From positions 176,399-240,398 of the forward strand of contig NZ_MKVV01000044.1 in assembly GCF_001899645.1 (NCBI RefSeq): 64,000 nt of DNA, read 5' to 3'. Made by a program: the position numbers and the translations under genes. Shown in pieces: positions 59,941 through 64,000 of the stretch. Within the stretch, counting starts at the first letter, position 1. Every line of letters starts with the position of its first letter. Under the pieces are notes generated by a model. It had not been told where the DNA came from and made no database searches. It saw nothing but the letters and a program-made list of their open reading frames with translations. Source of the stretch: Pseudonocardia sp. 73-21. GTDB taxonomy: Bacteria > Actinomycetota > Actinomycetes > Mycobacteriales > Pseudonocardiaceae.

Positions 59941-60372
59941 ATGTCCACCGATCTGAAGGTCGTCCCGGTCGTCACCCGCAAGGGCCAGGAGTTCGGCGGC
60001 ACCGAGCAGTCCGGCGGTGCGGTCCGCATCTCCGGCGTCTCCCCCCAGCACACGCCCGCCACGCGCATCTGGTTCGGCAAGGTGAGCAACGAGCCCGGTT
60101 ACCGCTCGCTGCCCCACCACCACGGCGAGGCCGAGACCGGCGGCTACGTGCTCACCGGCTCCGCCCGCATCTACTTCGGCGAGAACTACTCCGAGTACCT
60201 CGACATGACCGAGGGCGACTTCGTGTTCGTGCCGCCGTACATGCCGCACGTCGAGGCCAACATGAGCACCACCGAGGAGCTCGTCTGGCTCACCTGCCGC
60301 ACGCCGGACAACATCGTGGTCAACCTCGACGAGGTCGACGACGCCACCCTGGCCGGATTCCGGCGCGCATGA
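59941..60372 (+). CDS. Cupin-domain protein
   Basis: This 143-residue single-domain cupin has the first metal motif LPHHHGEAETGGYVLTGSARIYFGE and the second DFVFVPPYMPHVEANM. The histidines fit binding of one metal ion. It could be a small dioxygenase, isomerase or sensor. It begins the forward catabolic operon, and its stop overlaps the thioesterase start (ATGA). ATG 59941 has GAGGG 3 bases upstream. The exact role in the pathway is unknown. Confidence 0.86.
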   Translation: MSTDLKVVPVVTRKGQEFGGTEQSGGAVRISGVSPQHTPATRIWFGKVSNEPGYRSLPHHHGEAETGGYVLTGSARIYFGENYSEYLDMTEGDFVFVPPYMPHVEANMSTTEELVWLTCRTPDNIVVNLDEVDDATLAGFRRA

Positions 60373-61214
60373 GCACCTCGAAGCCGTTGCTGGAAGTCCT
60401 GACCCTGACGCCGGACGGCGACGACACCTTCGTCGGCCACCCCCAGGTGATCCCGTCCGGCCGCATCTACGGCGGCGAGCTCGTCGCCCGGGCCCAGGTC
60501 GCGATGGCCCACACCGTCGGCGACGACAGACGCGTCCACTCGCTCCACGGGTACTTCCTCCGCGCCGGCGACGTCCACCAGCCCACGCGCTGGGTCGTGC
60601 AGCGCCTGCGCGACGGCCGCAGCTTCTCCGCCCGCACCGTCTCGGCGATGCAGGGCGACCGTGTGCTCTTCCACGCGATGGCGTCGTTCCAGGTACCGGG
60701 TCCGGGCGTCGAGCACCAGGACCCGATCCCGGATCTCCCCGACCCCGAGACGCTGCCGACCTCCGAGGAAGCCCTCAGGGGCACGGACGTCCGGGACACC
60801 CACTACTGGTCCCACGACCGCAGCTTCGACATCCGCCACAGCCCCACCGCCGTCTACACCGCCGCCGACGGCGAGCCCTCCACCCGTCAGACGGTGTGGC
60901 TGCGCGCCTGGGAGTCCCTGCCCGACGACCCGGCCCTGCACCGCAGCGCCCTCGCCTACGTCTGCGACTACACGATGCTCGAGCCGGTACTGCGCCGGCA
61001 CGGCGCCGCGTGGGCGGACGACGGCGTCGTCACCGCCAGCCTCGACCACGCCATGTGGTGGCACCACGACGGCCGCATGGACGGCTGGGTGGCGCTGGTG
61101 CAGGAGTCGCCGATCGCCACCCGCGGACTCGGTCTCGGTACCGCCCGCCTCTACACCCACGACGGCACTCTGCTGGCCAGCGTCGTCCAGGAAGGCCTCG
61201 TGCACCTCCCCTGA
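60369..61214 (+). CDS. tesB: Acyl-CoA thioesterase II (TesB-type double hotdog)
   Basis: This 281-residue double-hotdog thioesterase has IYGGELVARAQVAMAHTV, SLHGYFLRAGD, the ASFQVPGPG region and, in the second half, VTASLDHAMWWHHDGRMDGWVALVQESP. The last carries the TesB aspartate region (SLDHAMWWH). It hydrolyses acyl- or aryl-CoA to free CoA and may relieve CoA trapping in this pathway. It overlaps the cupin by 4 bases and lies 15 bases before the ligase gene. Confidence 0.92.
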   Translation: MSTSKPLLEVLTLTPDGDDTFVGHPQVIPSGRIYGGELVARAQVAMAHTVGDDRRVHSLHGYFLRAGDVHQPTRWVVQRLRDGRSFSARTVSAMQGDRVLFHAMASFQVPGPGVEHQDPIPDLPDPETLPTSEEALRGTDVRDTHYWSHDRSFDIRHSPTAVYTAADGEPSTRQTVWLRAWESLPDDPALHRSALAYVCDYTMLEPVLRRHGAAWADDGVVTASLDHAMWWHHDGRMDGWVALVQESPIATRGLGLGTARLYTHDGTLLASVVQEGLVHLP

Positions 61215-61229
61215 TCTGGAGAATCACCG

Positions 61230-62546
61230 ATGACCGAGCGGCCCTTCTGGAACCCCAAGACCGAGCAACTGCCCCGCGGGGAGCTGCGCGCCCTCCAGCT
61301 CACCAAGCTGCGCCTGCTCGCCGAGTGGGCGCAGGCCCGCAGCCCGCACTACGAGCGCACGTTCGCCGAGGCCGGGTTCCGCCCCGAGCAGCTGCGCACC
61401 TGGGCCGACATCGACCGCATCCCGTTCCTCACCCGCGAGGAGTGGATGCGCAGCCAGGACGAGCACCCGCCCTACGGCGAGCTGCCCGTCGTCGGGCCCG
61501 AGGCCGCGATCCGCGTCCACACCACCAGCGGCACGTCCGGCCGCACGCCGTTGCGGGCTCTGGACAGCCGCAAGGACTGGTCGTGGGCCGCCGAGATGTG
61601 GTGCTACGCGCTGTGGGCAGCGGGCGTCCGGCCACGCGACGTCGGTTACGTCGCGTTCGGCTACGGCTCGTTCATCGGCTTCTGGGGTCTGCACAACGGC
61701 CTGGAGAAGCTCGGCGCGCTGACCGTCCCCGGCGGGGCGCAGACCACCCCGAGCCGGATCAGGCAGATCGTCGACTTCGGCGCCACCGTCGTCGCGTCCA
61801 CCCCCACGTACGCGTTGCGTCTGAGCGCCGAGGCCGGGGCGATGGGCGTCGACCTGCGCAGCGGGTCGGTGCACACCGTGATCCTGTCCGGTGAGCCCGT
61901 CGTGGCGGAGACGAAGGCGCTCATCGAGGAGCGCTGGGGCGCCCGGGCCTACGACACGGCGGGGATGACGGAGATCTCGACGATCTTCATGTTCGAGGCG
62001 GCCGACCAGCCCGGCGGCAGCCACGTGATCGAGGACCACTTCATCGAGCAGGTGATCGACCCCGTGACGGGGGCCGAGGTCGGCTACGGCGAGCGCGGCG
62101 AACGCGTCTGCACCTCCTTCGGCCGCAGCACCACACCGCTGCTGCGCTACCGCACCGCCGACATGGTGGTGAAGGTCCCCAGCCGCACCGCCCGCACCTG
62201 GGACCTCTACCAGGGCGGCATCATCGGCCGCGTCGACGACATGAAGCTCGTGCGCGGCACCAACGTCTACCCCGGCGCGATCGAGGCCATCGTCCGCGGC
62301 TTCGACCACATCGAGGAGTTCCAGGTCCGCATCGAGCGGCAGGGCGACCGCGACGAGATCGTCCTGTGCGTCGAGCCCGTCGCGACGATGGGCGACGAGC
62401 CGTGGGGCCGCCTCGCCGCGGATCTCGCGCGCGACCTCGCCGGCGCCCACGAGGGCCTCCGGTTCCACATCGAGCGCGCCCCGTGCGGCGCCCTGCCCCG
62501 CTTCGAGCTCAAGGCCAAGCGGCTGACCGACCTGAGGAGCGTGTGA
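61230..62546 (+). CDS. Aryl-CoA ligase, phenylacetate-CoA ligase (PaaK)-like
   Basis: This 438-residue adenylate-forming enzyme of the PaaK branch has the P-loop-like HTTSGTSGRTPL near residue 97 and YDTAGMTEIST. It also has TSFGRSTTPLLRYRTADMV, the hinge GRVDDMKLVRGTNVYPGAIEAIV, and a C-terminal PaaK-C domain with FELKAKRLTDLR. It forms an aryl-CoA from a free acid using ATP. Neighbouring flavin hydroxylase homology suggests 2-aminobenzoate or salicylate as substrate. ATG 61230 follows GGAG at 8 bases. Confidence 0.9.
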   Translation: MTERPFWNPKTEQLPRGELRALQLTKLRLLAEWAQARSPHYERTFAEAGFRPEQLRTWADIDRIPFLTREEWMRSQDEHPPYGELPVVGPEAAIRVHTTSGTSGRTPLRALDSRKDWSWAAEMWCYALWAAGVRPRDVGYVAFGYGSFIGFWGLHNGLEKLGALTVPGGAQTTPSRIRQIVDFGATVVASTPTYALRLSAEAGAMGVDLRSGSVHTVILSGEPVVAETKALIEERWGARAYDTAGMTEISTIFMFEAADQPGGSHVIEDHFIEQVIDPVTGAEVGYGERGERVCTSFGRSTTPLLRYRTADMVVKVPSRTARTWDLYQGGIIGRVDDMKLVRGTNVYPGAIEAIVRGFDHIEEFQVRIERQGDRDEIVLCVEPVATMGDEPWGRLAADLARDLAGAHEGLRFHIERAPCGALPRFELKAKRLTDLRSV

Positions 62547-62812
62547 TGGCGACCGAGCGGAGCTTGCCGGAGCGAGCAGGCAACACCGAGCGGAGCCTGC
62601 CGGAGCGAGCAAGCAGCACCGATCTCCTGGGACGCACGACCACCGCCGACGAGGACGCCGTGCTCGCCGTCTACGACCAGCTCCGCGAGCTCGTCCGCAG
62701 CGACCTCCCGCCGTGCGCCGCCGCCGGCCTCCGCGCCGCGCTCGCGAGCGTCGCCGTCGTCGTCACCGACCTCGGGCTGCGGTTCGAGCACCTGCTGGAC
62801 GAGGGGTTCTGA
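62546..62812 (+). CDS. Small hypothetical protein with repeat-encoded N-terminus
   Basis: This 88-residue protein has an N-terminal ~25 residues that read twice TERSLPERA, encoded by a 33-bp tandem repeat. The rest (DEDAVLAVYDQLRELVRSDLPPCAAAGLRAALASVAVVVTDLGL) is helical and looks like a conserved accessory protein. The ATG overlaps the ligase stop by one base (TGATG). It lies 2 bases before the hydroxylase start. The repeat is probably a dispersed element inserted in frame. Function unknown. Confidence 0.7.
   Translation: MATERSLPERAGNTERSLPERASSTDLLGRTTTADEDAVLAVYDQLRELVRSDLPPCAAAGLRAALASVAVVVTDLGLRFEHLLDEGF
62552..62611. repeat. Two copies of a 33-bp GAGCG-rich repeat within a gene
   Basis: ACCGAGCGGAGC-T/C-TGCCGG followed by AGCGAGCA occurs at 62552-62578 and 62585-62611, with a 33-base period (11 codons). 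GAGCG-type repeats of this style are often scattered in actinobacterial genomes, and here the insertion keeps the reading frame. Confidence 0.8.
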
Positions 62813-62814
62813 GC

Positions 62815-64000
62815 ATGAAGATCGCATCCGTCGGGGGCGGCCCGGGCGGGCTGTTCAGCGCGATCCTGCTGAAGAAGTCCGACCCCACCCGCGAGATCAC
62901 CGTCTACGAGCGCAACGCCGCCGACGACACGTTCGGCTTCGGCGTCGTGTTCTCCCAGGAGACGCTCGACAACATCGCCGACGCCGACCCGGAGTCGTTC
63001 GGGCGCATCGAGGCCGGGTTCCGGCACTGGAGCGCGATCGACACCGACTTCCTCGGCGTCCGCGAGCGCTCCGACGGCCACGCGTTCGCCGCGCTGGAGC
63101 GCAAGCGGCTGCTGGCCATCCTCGGCGAGCGGGCGCTGGAGCTGGGCGTCGACGTCCGGTACCGCACCCCGGCTCCGGCTCTCGCGGACCTCCAGCGCGA
63201 CAACGACCTCGTCATCGCCTCCGACGGCGTGAACTCCCCGATCCGGACGGCGCTGGCGGAGCACCTCCACCCGAGCGTCGACCGCCGCTCGGCCAAGTAC
63301 GTCTGGTTCGGCACCACGCGCCCGTTCGACTGCTTCACGTTCCTGTTCGTGGAGACCGAGTTCGGCCTGTTCTGGGCCCACATCTACCCCTTCGACTCCC
63401 GACGCGCCACGTTCATCGTGGAGACCGACGAGCAGACGTGGCGCCGCGCCGGCCTCGACGCGTACGCCACCGTCGCCCGCAAGCCGGGTGAGAACGACGA
63501 GGCCACGATGGCCTTCTGCGAGCGGATCTTCGCCGAGCACCTCGACGGCCACGCGCTGATCGGCAACAACTCCGGCTGGCTGTCGTTCACGGTCATCCGC
63601 AACCGCAGCTGGTCGGCCGACAACGTCGCGCTCGTCGGCGATGCCGCTCACACCGCGCACTTCTCCATCGGCTCGGGCATCAAACTCGCGCTGGAGGACG
63701 CGATCAGCCTCGCCGCCTCCGTCCACCGCGAGCCCAGCATCGAGGCCGCGCTCAAGGCGTACGAGGACGACCGGCAGCCGGTTGTCGCGTCGCTGCAGCG
63801 CTCGGCGCAGACCAGCCTGGAGTGGTTCGAGGGCGCGGCGCGCTACCGCGACCTGCCGCCCGAGCAGTTCGTGTTCCAGCTGCTCACGCGCAGCCAGCGC
63901 GTCACGTACGACAACCTCAAGCTGCGCGACGTGTCCTATGTGGACCGGCTGGACCGTTGGCTGGCCGACCGCACCCGCGCGCTGGGTCTGTCCGTTGTGG
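62815..64000 (+). CDS. Salicylyl-CoA 5-hydroxylase/2-aminobenzoyl-CoA monooxygenase (3' end outside window)
   Basis: The first 395 residues form an FAD-dependent aryl-CoA hydroxylase. The FAD motif is IASVGGGPGGLFSAILL, followed by VYERNAADDTFGFGVVFSQETLD, the signature FGTTRPFDCFTFLF and the second FAD motif ALVGDAAHTAHFSIGSGIKLALEDA. This closely resembles the N-terminal half of bifunctional salicylyl-CoA 5-hydroxylase/oxidoreductases and 2-aminobenzoyl-CoA monooxygenase/reductase. Both of these have an Old-Yellow-Enzyme-type second domain that would lie beyond the window. ATG 62815 is 2 bases after the small gene. It uses the aryl-CoA made by the ligase. Confidence 0.9.
   Translation, partial: MKIASVGGGPGGLFSAILLKKSDPTREITVYERNAADDTFGFGVVFSQETLDNIADADPESFGRIEAGFRHWSAIDTDFLGVRERSDGHAFAALERKRLLAILGERALELGVDVRYRTPAPALADLQRDNDLVIASDGVNSPIRTALAEHLHPSVDRRSAKYVWFGTTRPFDCFTFLFVETEFGLFWAHIYPFDSRRATFIVETDEQTWRRAGLDAYATVARKPGENDEATMAFCERIFAEHLDGHALIGNNSGWLSFTVIRNRSWSADNVALVGDAAHTAHFSIGSGIKLALEDAISLAASVHREPSIEAALKAYEDDRQPVVASLQRSAQTSLEWFEGAARYRDLPPEQFVFQLLTRSQRVTYDNLKLRDVSYVDRLDRWLADRTRALGLSVV

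Noticed and set aside
1..64000. tRNA, rRNA, riboswitch, IS element or prophage
   Set aside because: Reading through the gaps gave no cloverleaf-like sequence, conserved riboswitch core, transposase or integrase; most gaps are under 300 bases.

Overview
The window is very GC-rich, dense in genes, and uses many GTG (and one TTG) starts. It carries actinobacterial families: ECF sigma factors with C-terminal extensions, PaaX and PadR regulators, DUF151, TPM-domain and FUSC proteins. This fits the chromosome of a filamentous actinomycete, most likely Pseudonocardiaceae (Pseudonocardia-like). That placement is inferred from gene content and style, because there is no rRNA marker. I saw no tRNA, rRNA, CRISPR, IS element or phage module.

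Layout. 1-2.1 kb (minus): SRPBCC protein (cut by the window edge), frameshifted MOSC protein, methionine aminopeptidase. 2.1-4.7 kb: XRE regulator and a YdeP/FdhF-type molybdoenzyme. 4.7-9.6 kb: quinone reductase and DapC-like aminotransferase, divergent from a carotenoid-cleavage oxygenase and a glutamine-synthetase-like ligase. 9.8-17.4 kb: response regulator, two MFS pumps (one paired with MarR), YczE membrane protein, TPM protein, Nudix, DUF151. 17.4-22.2 kb: methyltransferase, lysyl-oxidase-like protein, SigG/TIGR02960-type sigma factor, AraC, SDR. 22.3-26.9 kb: ribose-type sugar ABC importer and an HTH protein. 26.9-31.1 kb: beta-lactamase-like lipoprotein, a 22-bp repeat array, a second molybdoenzyme, TetR, divergent acyl-CoA synthetase. 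33.0-36.5 kb: DGPF protein with its ECF42 sigma factor, lactate permease. 36.5-39.2 kb: Gfo/Idh/MocA, micro-ORF, zinc-type alcohol dehydrogenase homologue, luciferase-like pseudogene.

The most novel-looking locus is 39.2-45.6 kb. A FUSC exporter diverges from MarR, which is followed by a tight operon of a 2-oxoglutarate-dependent hydroxylase of the HalD/BesD/ArpA type, a eukaryotic-like carnitine acyltransferase and a methyltransferase. Together these could methylate, hydroxylate and O-acylate an amino-acid-derived betaine and perhaps export it. 45.6-51.3 kb: PadR pair, two decayed gene fragments, MarR-controlled ABC exporter, TetR and a PF10118 protein under twin palindromes. 51.3-54.2 kb: a PEP-synthase/rifampicin-phosphotransferase-like enzyme with a C-terminal membrane anchor, and a DUF1801 protein.

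The right end (54.4-64 kb) looks like an aromatic catabolic island: cyclase-family hydrolase, TPP-dependent enzyme, FAD oxidoreductase, PaaX, RidA, cupin, TesB thioesterase, phenylacetate-CoA-ligase-like enzyme, a small repeat-bearing protein, and the start of a salicylyl-CoA/2-aminobenzoyl-CoA hydroxylase. The order suggests an isatin -> isatinate -> anthranilate -> 2-aminobenzoyl-CoA route. A salicylate/gentisate route is the main alternative.
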